From Vibrio sp. B1FLJ16 (lineage in GTDB: Bacteria > Pseudomonadota > Gammaproteobacteria > Enterobacterales > Vibrionaceae), in the NCBI RefSeq assembly GCF_905175385.1, contig NZ_HG992750.1:1426001-1490000 (forward strand): 64,000 bases of DNA. Reading direction: 5' to 3'. Positions 38,983-47,451 of this stretch are shown in pieces (the stretch's first letter is position 1; every line of letters begins with the position of its first letter). The notes under the pieces were generated by a model. The model did not search any database and was not told the origin of the DNA. It saw nothing but the letters and a program-made list of their open reading frames with translations. The position numbers were made by a program, and so were the translations under genes.

Positions 38983-39708
38983 CTATTCAATTCGAGTGAT
39001 AGTAACCTTCGCTCCAGGGTTAAGAAATCGGTGATTTGCGGACAACGCAGAATCCGTCAATCCGTCATCCTGGCTGATAACTCCCGCATGGAAAGAGACT
39101 ATGTCAGAACTGTCGTTCCGATCAGCATTAAAGCCTTCACCGCCACCAGCTGGCCCCGGAATCGTCGCCGCAAGTTCATCATTAAGCTCGGTTCCGGAAT
39201 CCCACACGTTCATGTTCATTATGTAGCTTTCACCAACCGCGAGCGATTTAAGCGACAACCCAGCCTCTCCCACAAAAGCATCATTAGTATTTACCAACAT
39301 TGACGCCACCGATAAATAAGTATTTACCAACATTGACGCCACCGATAAATAACCGAAGCGGTTTGGGTTTATCGAGATGGTCACCTCATCAGAAGCTCCT
39401 GGAAGCAACAAACCATTACCAGATATACCTTGATCAATATTGTCGTCATCATTCATCATGGCTATCAGCTCAGCATTACTGCCGCCTTCAGCTAAGTGCT
39501 CTAATGCAACCGATGCACTGTGGCCAACCTCAAACAGTTGGAAATCGCTGTTATGAACAAGTACCGCCAGCGGAGACATAGGCTGATTTGCGGTTAAGTT
39601 CTCCACACTGACCGTATATGTGTATGACTTTATTACGTCAGTATCGCTGTCAGAACAACCTGCCAATATAGCAACTGAGGCTGCCGCGAGTAAGATTTTG
39701 TATTTCAT
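38983..39708 (-). CDS. Spondin-domain lipoprotein
   Basis: Exported protein of 241 residues. A lipoprotein signal is visible (LLAAASVAILAGCSDSD, cysteine near residue 18). The rest is a Spondin_N-like beta domain (YTVSVENLTANQPMSPLAVLVHN ... NHRFLNPGAKVTITRIE; first stretch near residues 31-53, last near 222-241). Spondin domains bind extracellular partners in animals; the bacterial role is unknown. It contains an exact in-frame duplication of 11 residues (YLSVASMLVNT twice, residues ~119-140). It lies 9 bases after a paralogous gene and before a two-component system. Confidence 0.8.
   Translation of the reverse strand: MKYKILLAAASVAILAGCSDSDTDVIKSYTYTVSVENLTANQPMSPLAVLVHNSDFQLFEVGHSASVALEHLAEGGSNAELIAMMNDDDNIDQGISGNGLLLPGASDEVTISINPNRFGYLSVASMLVNTYLSVASMLVNTNDAFVGEAGLSLKSLAVGESYIMNMNVWDSGTELNDELAATIPGPAGGGEGFNADRNDSSDIVSFHAGVISQDDGLTDSALSANHRFLNPGAKVTITRIE
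39286..39351 (-). repeat. In-frame 33-bp perfect tandem duplication
   Basis: Bases 39286-39318 are repeated exactly at 39319-39351 inside the spondin lipoprotein gene, giving an 11-residue repeat without changing frame. The perfect identity shows it is recent. The paralogous protein downstream has a single copy of the equivalent YLSLGAMLLPT. Confidence 0.95.
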
Positions 39709-39717
39709 ACATCCCCC

Positions 39718-40413
39718 TTACTTCACTTCGATGACGATGGTCGCAACCGGATTTAACCAGCGATGGCTACTACTGTCGAGATCACTTAATCCATCCACTG
39801 GATCGCTGTCACCTAAGTTCCCCGGATGTACGTGAACTTTGTCGTTAGAAACCGCCGTTTCCACCCCGGTACCTCCGCTGCCAAAAGTAATAAAGGGAGG
39901 ATTAGGAATACTGGCCATTAACTCGTCATTAGCTTCGGTACCGGCATCATAACTGTTTAACGTTGCTTTATAAGTTCCTGCTTCTTCGGGAATTTTCCAG
40001 CTATCTAATCCAACGAACCCGTCATTAGTCGGTAAAAGCATTGCACCGAGAGAAAGGTAGGCATGCTCACCACTGTCGAATGTAAATGTGGTTTCAGTAC
40101 CGGGGTCAAGAAAGCCACCAGCCGGATTTTCCAGCACTGCGCCACCAGCGTTGCCAATTACACTGGATAAACCTGAAATGTCACCTTCTTCCGCCATCGA
40201 TTCAAGCTCAGATGTTGCAGCCTCTCCCACTCTGAACATATGCAGATCAGAACCATGCGCTGCTACAATAAGTGGGGTAAAATAGATGCCTTTGGTGGCG
40301 TTGGTTATGGTGATCTCCAGTTCTGCCGCGTTGACTGACGCTGCGCCAAGCGCAGAAGCAACAGTAATGGCAACCGAAGTAATGGCGAGGCCAAGCTGGG
40401 TACGTTTTTTCAT
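39718..40413 (-). CDS. Secreted spondin-domain protein
   Basis: Exported protein of 231 residues with a Sec signal peptide (residues ~1-29, ending ASVNAAE) and a Spondin_N-like domain (ELEITITNATKGIYFTPL ... SHRWLNPVATIVIEVK). It is a paralogue of the lipoprotein 9 bases downstream: both share the P-L-x-V-A/L-V-H-x-S-D start, TNDGFVG / TNDAFVG and the D-G-L-S-D / L-N-P end. AAAGGATGG precedes the ATG. The pair suggests a soluble and an anchored form of the same activity. Function not established. Confidence 0.82.
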   Translation of the reverse strand: MKKRTQLGLAITSVAITVASALGAASVNAAELEITITNATKGIYFTPLIVAAHGSDLHMFRVGEAATSELESMAEEGDISGLSSVIGNAGGAVLENPAGGFLDPGTETTFTFDSGEHAYLSLGAMLLPTNDGFVGLDSWKIPEEAGTYKATLNSYDAGTEANDELMASIPNPPFITFGSGGTGVETAVSNDKVHVHPGNLGDSDPVDGLSDLDSSSHRWLNPVATIVIEVK

Positions 40414-40726
40414 TGTGAATCCATCCTTTAATGAGAGTGTTCCTCAAGCCTATAAAGCGGCCTGGGTAAGATTGCTCGTCGAACGATTACCGTTCTTGCC
40501 TCTAAGCATGACAAGTAGTTCTACCGGCAACCTCATCAAACTCTCATAAATTTCTCACAACTTCTGACCGGGTACCTCACATGAGTAGATATCGTTCCAT
40601 TACCGCTGATAATCAGCAACTTAACGCCTTTGAGCGAAAAATATCACGAAAGCACGACGCATACACTTGAACCAATTTCAACCGTACCGGAAAATACCCC
40701 CATTCCGTTCGACAACACCGAAACTT
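40414..40726. other. Divergent intergenic region between spondin and LysR genes
   Basis: A 313-base gap without a convincing gene. It contains both promoters, since the spondin operon reads left and the LysR gene right. LysR proteins often act on the divergent neighbour, so the spondin genes are a candidate target, but I saw no clear T-N11-A palindrome to prove it. Confidence 0.4.
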
Positions 40727-41656
40727 ATGGTTAATCCAAAACTTATCGCCCTGCTGCCAGATCTTGCTTCATTTATCCTGGTCGTCAATGAAGGCAGCTT
40801 TACCGCCGCCGCAAAAAAGCTCGGGGTTACCCCGTCTGCACTGAGTAAGTTGATCACGCGATTAGAGCATGCGCTTTCGGTGAAGTTATTTGAACGTACC
40901 ACACGCAAACTTCTTATCACCCAGGCCGGGCAAAAGGTCTACGACCAGAGTATTGCGATGGTTAACGCTGCCCAGCAAGCGGTGGAACTGTCGGCGGAAG
41001 ATCATACTGAACCAACTGGCGCATTAACGGTTGCCGCTCCAGAGGCATTCCTGAATTCGGTACTTCAGCCTTTTGTGTTGCCTTTTTTACAACGATATCC
41101 GGAAATTCAGTTAAAACTCCGCGCTGCAGATGGCGAAATCGACTTGTTCCGAGAAGGAATAGACGTAGCCTTTAAACTGACTGACAAACCCGACGAAAAC
41201 CTGGTGCTGAAAGAGATCAGTAAAACCAATCTCGTATTGTGCGCATCCCCGGACTATCTGGCCCAACACGGCATGCCTGATCATCCGACTCAGTTGGAAA
41301 AACATGACTGTATTTATCTTGCAGAAAACGATAAAGACAACATCTGGTCGTTCTTTAAAGAAGAGGCCTTTCACTCCGTTGCGGTAAGAGGCCGTTACGC
41401 CGTTAACCACTCACAAATGCGTTTAAACGGGGTAAAAGCTGGATTAGGCATCGGTATCTTTCACGATTTTGTGGTTAAAGATGCGCTAGAGCGAGAAGAA
41501 GTCGTTGAAGTGCTCTCGGACTGGATGATTAAAAGTAACTATCATGGCGCTATTGCTATGCAGTACCCGCAGACAAAGTACATGCCAGCGCGTTTACGGG
41601 TATTCATCGATTTCGTCAACGAGCATCTCGTATCAAAGGGCTCAACCCACAATTAA
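40727..41656 (+). CDS. LysR-family transcriptional regulator
   Basis: Regulator of 309 residues. The N-terminal winged helix-turn-helix is FTAAAKKLGVTPSALSKLIT near residue 28, followed by the linker and a substrate-binding domain (GALTVAAPEAFL ...). It belongs to the group close to DsdC/AaeR-like LysR proteins. The ATG at 40727 is the family start; an upstream TTG frame from 40667 adds 20 unmatched residues. It reads away from the spondin operon and converges on the flagellar fliJ end. Confidence 0.85.
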   Translation: MVNPKLIALLPDLASFILVVNEGSFTAAAKKLGVTPSALSKLITRLEHALSVKLFERTTRKLLITQAGQKVYDQSIAMVNAAQQAVELSAEDHTEPTGALTVAAPEAFLNSVLQPFVLPFLQRYPEIQLKLRAADGEIDLFREGIDVAFKLTDKPDENLVLKEISKTNLVLCASPDYLAQHGMPDHPTQLEKHDCIYLAENDKDNIWSFFKEEAFHSVAVRGRYAVNHSQMRLNGVKAGLGIGIFHDFVVKDALEREEVVEVLSDWMIKSNYHGAIAMQYPQTKYMPARLRVFIDFVNEHLVSKGSTHN

Positions 41657-41734
41657 ACAGGCTGGTTTATTCTGCTTTTGGTTAGGGGAGAAGCTGCTAT
41701 AGCTCGTCTGTTTAATGCCATAAGTTATTTAATG

Positions 41735-41765
41735 CCCTGAGCCATCATTTAGGCGCGCCTCAGGG
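41735..41765. terminator. Hairpin between convergent lysR and fliJ genes
   Basis: 7-bp stem CCCTGAG / CTCAGGG with a 17-base loop. T tracts on both sides are weak, so terminator function is likely but not certain. Confidence 0.45.
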
Positions 41766-41786
41766 AAACAGTTGGGATGGTACTGT

Positions 41787-42227
41787 TCAGAACAGTTTCA
41801 TCTTGAAACGGCTATTCACGATCTCTTCAGTTGCATTGTCTTCAAGCTGCTGTTTCTGAATTTTTAGCTCTGACTGCCAGCTTTCAACAACCTTCTCCAG
41901 GCCTTTTACTTTCATGTGCTTATGTTCAAGCTGCTTTTGCAGAGAAGAACACTGAGCCTGCATCACCGCCTGCTCACTCTCCTGATGGACAATAAATCGT
42001 TGCAGCATCTGATCAACGCGGTTTAAATTCATCAGCGCCTCGCTGTTTAAACTGACTGCGTTACGTACCGAACTGCCGGTAATAGTTCGTAACTGAGCAA
42101 GCTGTTCAAGCTTACCTTGTGTCTGCGTATGTTGCTGGCGCATAGACTCAAGCTGCTGAGACATAAGATCGCGGCTTTTTTCCTGTATCTTCTGAAACTG
42201 TCCGACTGCTCTTAATTTTGCTTCCAT
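41787..42227 (-). CDS. fliJ: Lateral flagellar FliJ
   Basis: Helical, glutamine-rich coiled-coil protein of 146 residues, the last gene of the lafK-fliE-F-G-H-I-J run. FliJ is the stalk-like activator of the FliI ATPase and an escort for export chaperones at the export gate. Sequence identity within the family is low, so the call rests on length, coiled-coil character and its place directly after fliI (25-base gap). Lateral system paralogue of the polar FliJ. Confidence 0.8.
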   Translation of the reverse strand: MEAKLRAVGQFQKIQEKSRDLMSQQLESMRQQHTQTQGKLEQLAQLRTITGSSVRNAVSLNSEALMNLNRVDQMLQRFIVHQESEQAVMQAQCSSLQKQLEHKHMKVKGLEKVVESWQSELKIQKQQLEDNATEEIVNSRFKMKLF

Positions 42228-42252
42228 CGTGTTTATCCCCTATCGAGTAAAT

Positions 42253-43593
42253 TTACTGGAACAGCTGCGCCAGTTCGGTCAAGCTAGTTTTATAATCGAC
42301 AGCGGTATCGGCAGACTGCTGAAGGTATGCTCTAAGCTGTGGGTATAAAGAAACAGCTCTGTCCAACTCATGATCTTGTCCGGGCTGATATCCGCCCAAT
42401 GGGAGGAGATCTTTAACCTGAAGATAATTGGAGTACATCTGCCGGAAGTTCTGCACAACCGTCAAATGCGCAGGCTGAGTACATGCCGACATACAACGGC
42501 TGACCGAAGCGTTAATGTCTATGGCAGGATAATGGCCCTGCTCGGCCAGCTTCCTTGTCAGTACCACATGTCCGTCAAGAATAGCGCGCGCGGAATCGAC
42601 AACCGGATCTTGCTGATCATCTCCGGCAGCAAGAACGGTATAAATCGCAGTCAGACTGCCGTCATGGTTTTCGCCGTTTCCTGAACGCTCTAAAAGCTGG
42701 GGTAGAATATTGAACACTGAAGGCGGATAGCCTCGAGAGACAGGAGGCTCGCCTAATGACAGCGCGATCTCACGCTGCGCCATTGCATAGCGGGTTAACG
42801 AGTCCATAAGCAGCAGTACGTCTTTGCCTCTGTCACGGAAATATTCCGCAACACGGTGACAAAGTAGCGTCGCTCTAAGCCTCATTAACGGAGACTCATC
42901 CGCAGGCGCTGCAATAATGATGGCTTTGTGACGAGTTTCAGGTGTCAGATTACGCTCAACAAACTCCCTGACTTCACGTCCACGCTCACCAATCAGGCCT
43001 ACCACAATCACATCGGCTTCGGTATTTTGGGTAATCATTCCCATCAACACACTTTTACCTACGCCACTACCCGCCATCAGGCCGATACGCTGACCTTTAC
43101 CTATGGTTAATAACCCGTTAATCGTGCGTACACCCACGTCCAGAGGAGTATCCACCGGACGACGCTTAAGTGGGTTAATAGGATTCGGGTGCAGTGACAC
43201 GCGTTCACCGCCCTGAAGTTTCGGCCCGTCATCGAGCGCTTCACCCAAGCCATTAACGACGCGGCCCAGCCACTTTTCACTCAACTGGATTGTACTGTCA
43301 CCATCAAGGGGTACCACTTTCGCACCAGCAAACAGGCCGCCCAGTCGGCTGATTGGAATTAAGTAAGCGACTGAATGATCAAAGCCAACAACTTGGGCTT
43401 CAATCATCTCGCCCTCAGCGGTTTCCACTAAACAGCGTTGTTCAAGTTTGAACCTGCAACCAACAGCCTGGAGCATAAAGCCACTTACTTTGACTAAGCG
43501 TCCGGTCACTTTTGCAACCGGTACAGAATCGAGCGATGCTAACGCCCCATTCATTCGCTCAGAGAGCATGTCATTTTCGAATGTGTTACCCAT
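42253..43593 (-). CDS. fliI: Lateral flagellar export ATPase FliI
   Basis: Hexameric ATPase of 446 residues, related to the F1 beta subunit. Walker A is MAGSGVGKSVLMG near residue 160 and Walker B is DVLLLMDSLTRYAMAQREI near 240. It energises unloading of export substrates at the lateral flagellar gate. The ATG at 43593 is preceded by AGAAGGT and overlaps the end of fliH by 8 bases (ATGGGTAA), so the two are coupled; an upstream TTG is not needed. Confidence 0.95.
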   Translation of the reverse strand: MGNTFENDMLSERMNGALASLDSVPVAKVTGRLVKVSGFMLQAVGCRFKLEQRCLVETAEGEMIEAQVVGFDHSVAYLIPISRLGGLFAGAKVVPLDGDSTIQLSEKWLGRVVNGLGEALDDGPKLQGGERVSLHPNPINPLKRRPVDTPLDVGVRTINGLLTIGKGQRIGLMAGSGVGKSVLMGMITQNTEADVIVVGLIGERGREVREFVERNLTPETRHKAIIIAAPADESPLMRLRATLLCHRVAEYFRDRGKDVLLLMDSLTRYAMAQREIALSLGEPPVSRGYPPSVFNILPQLLERSGNGENHDGSLTAIYTVLAAGDDQQDPVVDSARAILDGHVVLTRKLAEQGHYPAIDINASVSRCMSACTQPAHLTVVQNFRQMYSNYLQVKDLLPLGGYQPGQDHELDRAVSLYPQLRAYLQQSADTAVDYKTSLTELAQLFQ

Positions 43594-44338
43594 CAAGACC
43601 TTCTGCTACTAATGGCGTGGCTTCATCGAGAAGATGTTGTTTCACATTGTCCATGCACACTTCCAGACGAGAGTCACAACTCGCATCAGCTTCCGCTTCC
43701 TCTGTCACAACGTGACATCCGCCGACGGACAGTTCCGGATTCGCAACCAACTTCCATTCATCCGGAAGGTCAGAGTTCACCTGCGTGATACGCTCAAGAT
43801 CCTGAGGGTTCAGATGTACAGTGATTTTCTCTGACTTACCAGGCATGGCCTCGAGGATCTCATCAACCAGAGAGAGAATTTGCTGAGGGCGGAGAGTAAG
43901 CTCCGCCCTAATGACCTGCTGAGCCACTTTTTGCACCAGTTCACAGATGATGTGTCGCTGCTGCTGTTCGCGTTCATCTTGCCAGTTAGAAAGCGCCTGA
44001 TAGAGTTGATGTACTGGCTGTGCCGCTTGGATGAATGACTGCTGGCCTGATTGCTCCCCGGAGGCAAAACCCTTCTGGAAGCCCTCTTTCTGACCTTCCG
44101 CTAATCCTTGCTGCTTACCTTGTTCCAGCCCCTGACGAAAGCCTTCCTGATGACCCTGGTCAATCCCTTGCTGGAAACCTGCTTCTAGCTGCTGTTGCAA
44201 ATCAGCTTGCGCATCCTGCCAGCTCTCATCTGTGTGTATTTCGCTCTCTTTACGCACGGGCTGAGCCAAAGGAGGAAACCGGTGAACACGATAGCCGGAA
44301 GCAGCCCCATTGAGTAAGTTCGATTTTGTCGCCGACAT
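43586..44338 (-). CDS. fliH: Lateral flagellar export regulator FliH
   Basis: Protein of 250 residues. The middle has a long glycine-rich repeat of the GxxxG kind (GFQQGIDQGHQEGFRQGLEQ and on, residues ~57-100) characteristic of FliH. The C-terminal domain resembles the F1 delta/E subunits. FliH forms the peripheral stalk that tethers the FliI ATPase. GGAG lies 7 bases before the ATG, 3 bases after the fliG stop. Confidence 0.93.
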   Translation of the reverse strand: MSATKSNLLNGAASGYRVHRFPPLAQPVRKESEIHTDESWQDAQADLQQQLEAGFQQGIDQGHQEGFRQGLEQGKQQGLAEGQKEGFQKGFASGEQSGQQSFIQAAQPVHQLYQALSNWQDEREQQQRHIICELVQKVAQQVIRAELTLRPQQILSLVDEILEAMPGKSEKITVHLNPQDLERITQVNSDLPDEWKLVANPELSVGGCHVVTEEAEADASCDSRLEVCMDNVKQHLLDEATPLVAEGLDG

Positions 44339-44341
44339 AGT

Positions 44342-45370
44342 TTACTCCACAGTTGGCTCTTCATAGAGCAGCAACTCAATTTCGCCTGAGTCATGAAGTT
44401 CACGGACCAGGGCCATAATTTCCTGGCGTGCGCTTTCCACACGGCTAACCGGAACAGCACCACGAGCCTGCATATCATCTTCCAGGGCTTTTGCCATACG
44501 CTGCGGCATAGAGGCTTTTATAGCCTGCTGAATAGTGATTTCAGCACCTTTCAGCGCCACACCCCAAAGATCAACCGGAATTAACTGTACCAGCTTAACA
44601 ATGGTGTCTTCCCGCTGACGCGCCAGCACCATAAAGTCAAACATGTTCTGTTCAACTTTACCGACCATCTCTTCATCATGCAGCTTAAGCATTTCCATAA
44701 GAGAACCGCGATCGCCATCGTAACGGTTAATAATATCCGCTACCTGTTTAACGCCGGAGAGCGGTGCACTCTGAGCGATCGAAACCTGTTCAATGCAACG
44801 CTCAATCAGATCATTAAGATCTCTGACGATCTGGTGGTCGATATCCTGTAAAGAAGCGATTCGGTACAGAAGTTCGTCATGGTAATCGTCAGGCAGGTGC
44901 TTAAGCACAAGAGAAGAACTTTCAGCGGGCAAATACGCTAGAAAAATGGCCTGCATTTCCGGATGCTCACCAGCAATGAACCGCGCGAGTATTTCAGCAT
45001 CAACCCACTGCAGGCGCTGCATATTATTCTGGATTTCATCACCGTAAATGTTATTCAGCAAGCCTTTCGCGAGATCGTTACCAAGGGCTTTTCTCAATGT
45101 GTTTGATAAATACTCTTTGGACGCTCCGCGAATACCACTGTGCTGACGAAAGTCCTCGAAGAAACTCTGAATTACGCCATAAGCACTATCACTTTTAATG
45201 CCGCTTAAACGCGCCATGGCTTTGGTTACCCGTTGAGTCTCATCACGGCTAAAATGACGCAGAACTTTCGCTGCCGCATCTTCACCCATACCAAGCAGTA
45301 CAAGTGCCGTTTGTTCAACTTGATTAAGCGTTGCTTGTTGCTGCGCTGGCTGTTGTGTATTCATTAACAT
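44342..45370 (-). CDS. fliG: Lateral flagellar motor switch protein FliG
   Basis: Rotor protein of 342 residues with three armadillo-like domains. N-terminal NQVEQTALVLLGMGEDAAAKVLRHF binds FliF, and the C-terminal domain carries the charged torque helix that faces the MotA stator. The start overlaps the end of fliF by 47 bases, an unusually long overlap; an internal ATG at 45364 shortens it by two residues only. Lateral paralogue of the polar switch protein. Confidence 0.94.
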   Translation of the reverse strand: MLMNTQQPAQQQATLNQVEQTALVLLGMGEDAAAKVLRHFSRDETQRVTKAMARLSGIKSDSAYGVIQSFFEDFRQHSGIRGASKEYLSNTLRKALGNDLAKGLLNNIYGDEIQNNMQRLQWVDAEILARFIAGEHPEMQAIFLAYLPAESSSLVLKHLPDDYHDELLYRIASLQDIDHQIVRDLNDLIERCIEQVSIAQSAPLSGVKQVADIINRYDGDRGSLMEMLKLHDEEMVGKVEQNMFDFMVLARQREDTIVKLVQLIPVDLWGVALKGAEITIQQAIKASMPQRMAKALEDDMQARGAVPVSRVESARQEIMALVRELHDSGEIELLLYEEPTVE

Positions 45371-47078
45371 TTACCCATTGTTTCAGTACTTCGGCAACTC
45401 GCTCTGGCTCTTCATTCGCGATTAGCTGCAGGTGTTTAAGCTGTATTTCCAAAGGAGATCCCGGCGGCGGCAACATATCATTGCTCACATCAAGTCCGGT
45501 TGAAGCTGTTATTCCCTTTTCCATTAAACGGCGGTTGAGCAGTTCTTCCCGTTCACGCTCCTCACGGGTTTGCATGTTGTCGTAGAGGTGCTCCTCTTGA
45601 TCCGCAGCAGGCTGAACTTCACGTGATGCCTTATCCGCTCCTGTCACATGCATAATTAACGGACGCAGAACAAAGAAGATCATCGCTAAACCCAGCATAC
45701 CGCCAATTGCGTAACGTAATGGCTGCTGAATGGTAGGATCCTGCCACCAAGGAATCGTCGGCGGAGCTTCAATGCTAATCGGCATGAAATTGAAGCTCAT
45801 CATGCTTAGTCGGTCACCGCGCTCAGCAGTGATACCAACAGCATCTGAGATCATGGTTGAGATCTGTTCTTTCTCACCCGGCAGCCAGTTTGTTCCGTTA
45901 GGTGCCGCGGCATCGTTCAGAAGGATGGAGACGCTGATCTTTTCAATCTGTCCCTGCTGATGCTGAGTACGTCGAACACTGCTGCCTACTGCATACTGAC
46001 GATTCACTTCTGCGCGAGCATTGGTGTTTTGGCTGTCTTTGGTCTCAACTTCGCCATTCACCGGCGGTAAGTTACTTAATGTACCCGGTACACCAAGCGC
46101 GATGTTATCGATGGAATTGTTCTGGATGGTGTGCTCTTTACGGACGACCGGATTGTTATCCAGGATCTCCTGAGTTTCTTCAACTCGGCTAAAATCCATG
46201 TTTGCCGCAACCTGAACGCGAAAGTTACTTGGCCCCACAATCGGCGTCAGCATGTCCGCAGCACGCTGGATGATCTGCTTCTCGACATTTTTCTGGTATT
46301 CGAGATATTTTGCATTCACCTTGCCCGATTCGGTTGAACCGATATCCGCACTCAGCAAGCGACCGTACTGATCGACTACAGAGACAAATTCAGGTTTCAT
46401 GGCAGTCACGCTACCAACCACAAGGTTCACTACCGCTTCTACCTGCTCAGGCTTGAGGTCTTCACCTGGTTTAAGCTCAAGCATGACAGAGGCTGAAGGT
46501 TGCTCAGCGTTTTGACGTACAAAAAGAGTTTTGGCCGGAACGGCAAGATGAACGCGCGCATTTGATACCGAGTTGAGCGACATAATCGTGCGCACCAATT
46601 CACCTTCAAGACCGTGACGGTAGCGTGCCGTTTCCATAAACTGACTGGTACCAAGTGAGCTGTCTTCCTGAAGCGAATCAAAACCTGTCGGCAGCTTCGC
46701 TTTTACACCCTTAGCCGCAAGTAACATACGGAGACGGGCAACTTCACCTTCCGGGACCAGCACCTGACCACTCTGCTCCTGAAGACGATAGCTGATGCCG
46801 TCCGCTTCCAGCACTGAGACGATTTCACTGATATCGAATCGTTCTTGCTTACTGTATAGCGGGCGATAGCTTTGCGACGCACTCCACAAAGCGACCACAA
46901 TGATGGCAGCGACGATTGCCGCCAGCACTGCAGATAAGACGAGATTACGCTGACTGCTCGCCCAGATTTGCTTCACTTTATGGGTGAATTCTCCGGGATC
47001 TTTAGCGGAAGCTGAACCGCTGATCGGTTCAGGTTTCACAGCCAGATTGCTCATTACATTGGTAGATATATCAGTCAT
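45324..47078 (-). CDS. fliF: Lateral flagellar MS-ring protein FliF
   Basis: Membrane ring protein of 584 residues. The first transmembrane helix is near residues 44-66 (NLVLSAVLAAIVAAIIVVAL), the large periplasmic ring-building part follows, then the second helix near residues 449-468 (YAIGGMLGLAMIFFVL) and a cytoplasmic tail that binds FliG. It founds the basal body and is the first structure built. It follows fliE by 3 bases. Confidence 0.95.
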   Translation of the reverse strand: MTDISTNVMSNLAVKPEPISGSASAKDPGEFTHKVKQIWASSQRNLVLSAVLAAIVAAIIVVALWSASQSYRPLYSKQERFDISEIVSVLEADGISYRLQEQSGQVLVPEGEVARLRMLLAAKGVKAKLPTGFDSLQEDSSLGTSQFMETARYRHGLEGELVRTIMSLNSVSNARVHLAVPAKTLFVRQNAEQPSASVMLELKPGEDLKPEQVEAVVNLVVGSVTAMKPEFVSVVDQYGRLLSADIGSTESGKVNAKYLEYQKNVEKQIIQRAADMLTPIVGPSNFRVQVAANMDFSRVEETQEILDNNPVVRKEHTIQNNSIDNIALGVPGTLSNLPPVNGEVETKDSQNTNARAEVNRQYAVGSSVRRTQHQQGQIEKISVSILLNDAAAPNGTNWLPGEKEQISTMISDAVGITAERGDRLSMMSFNFMPISIEAPPTIPWWQDPTIQQPLRYAIGGMLGLAMIFFVLRPLIMHVTGADKASREVQPAADQEEHLYDNMQTREEREREELLNRRLMEKGITASTGLDVSNDMLPPPGSPLEIQLKHLQLIANEEPERVAEVLKQWVNVNEYTTASAATSNA

Positions 47079-47081
47079 GGA

Positions 47082-47438
47082 TTACACCGGCATTTTCATT
47101 ACGTCTTCGAACGAAGCGACCACTTTATTGCGTACTTGCATAAGTGCATTAAATGACAGGCTGGCTTTCTGACTTGCAATCATAGCGCCAACCAAATCAT
47201 CACTCTGACCGGTTTCAACCGCCGTCATCTTTTCACTCGCTACGGATTGATGCTTGTTCACCACATCCAGAACATTGGTCATCGCGTTAGAAAAGGACAT
47301 CGGCTGATTCACCTTTTGCATATCCAGCGGATGAGCGGTCACAACAAACTCTGGTGCAACCTGTGCACGCATGTTCTCCATTTTCGACAGCATAAGCTGT
47401 TCAGCAGTCATCAAATTATTGAGCGGTTGACTTTCCAT
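47082..47438 (-). CDS. fliE: Lateral flagellar MS-ring/rod junction protein FliE
   Basis: Protein of 118 residues that links the MS ring to the proximal rod. The family C-terminal pattern VGAMIASQKASLSFNALMQV and RNKVVASFEDVMKMPV is clear. The ATG at 47438 is chosen because a strong AGAGGAG lies before it; the frame continues to 47468 into the end of lafK without a ribosome site. It follows lafK by 13 bases. Confidence 0.93.
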   Translation of the reverse strand: MESQPLNNLMTAEQLMLSKMENMRAQVAPEFVVTAHPLDMQKVNQPMSFSNAMTNVLDVVNKHQSVASEKMTAVETGQSDDLVGAMIASQKASLSFNALMQVRNKVVASFEDVMKMPV

Positions 47439-47451
47439 AATGTCATCTCCT

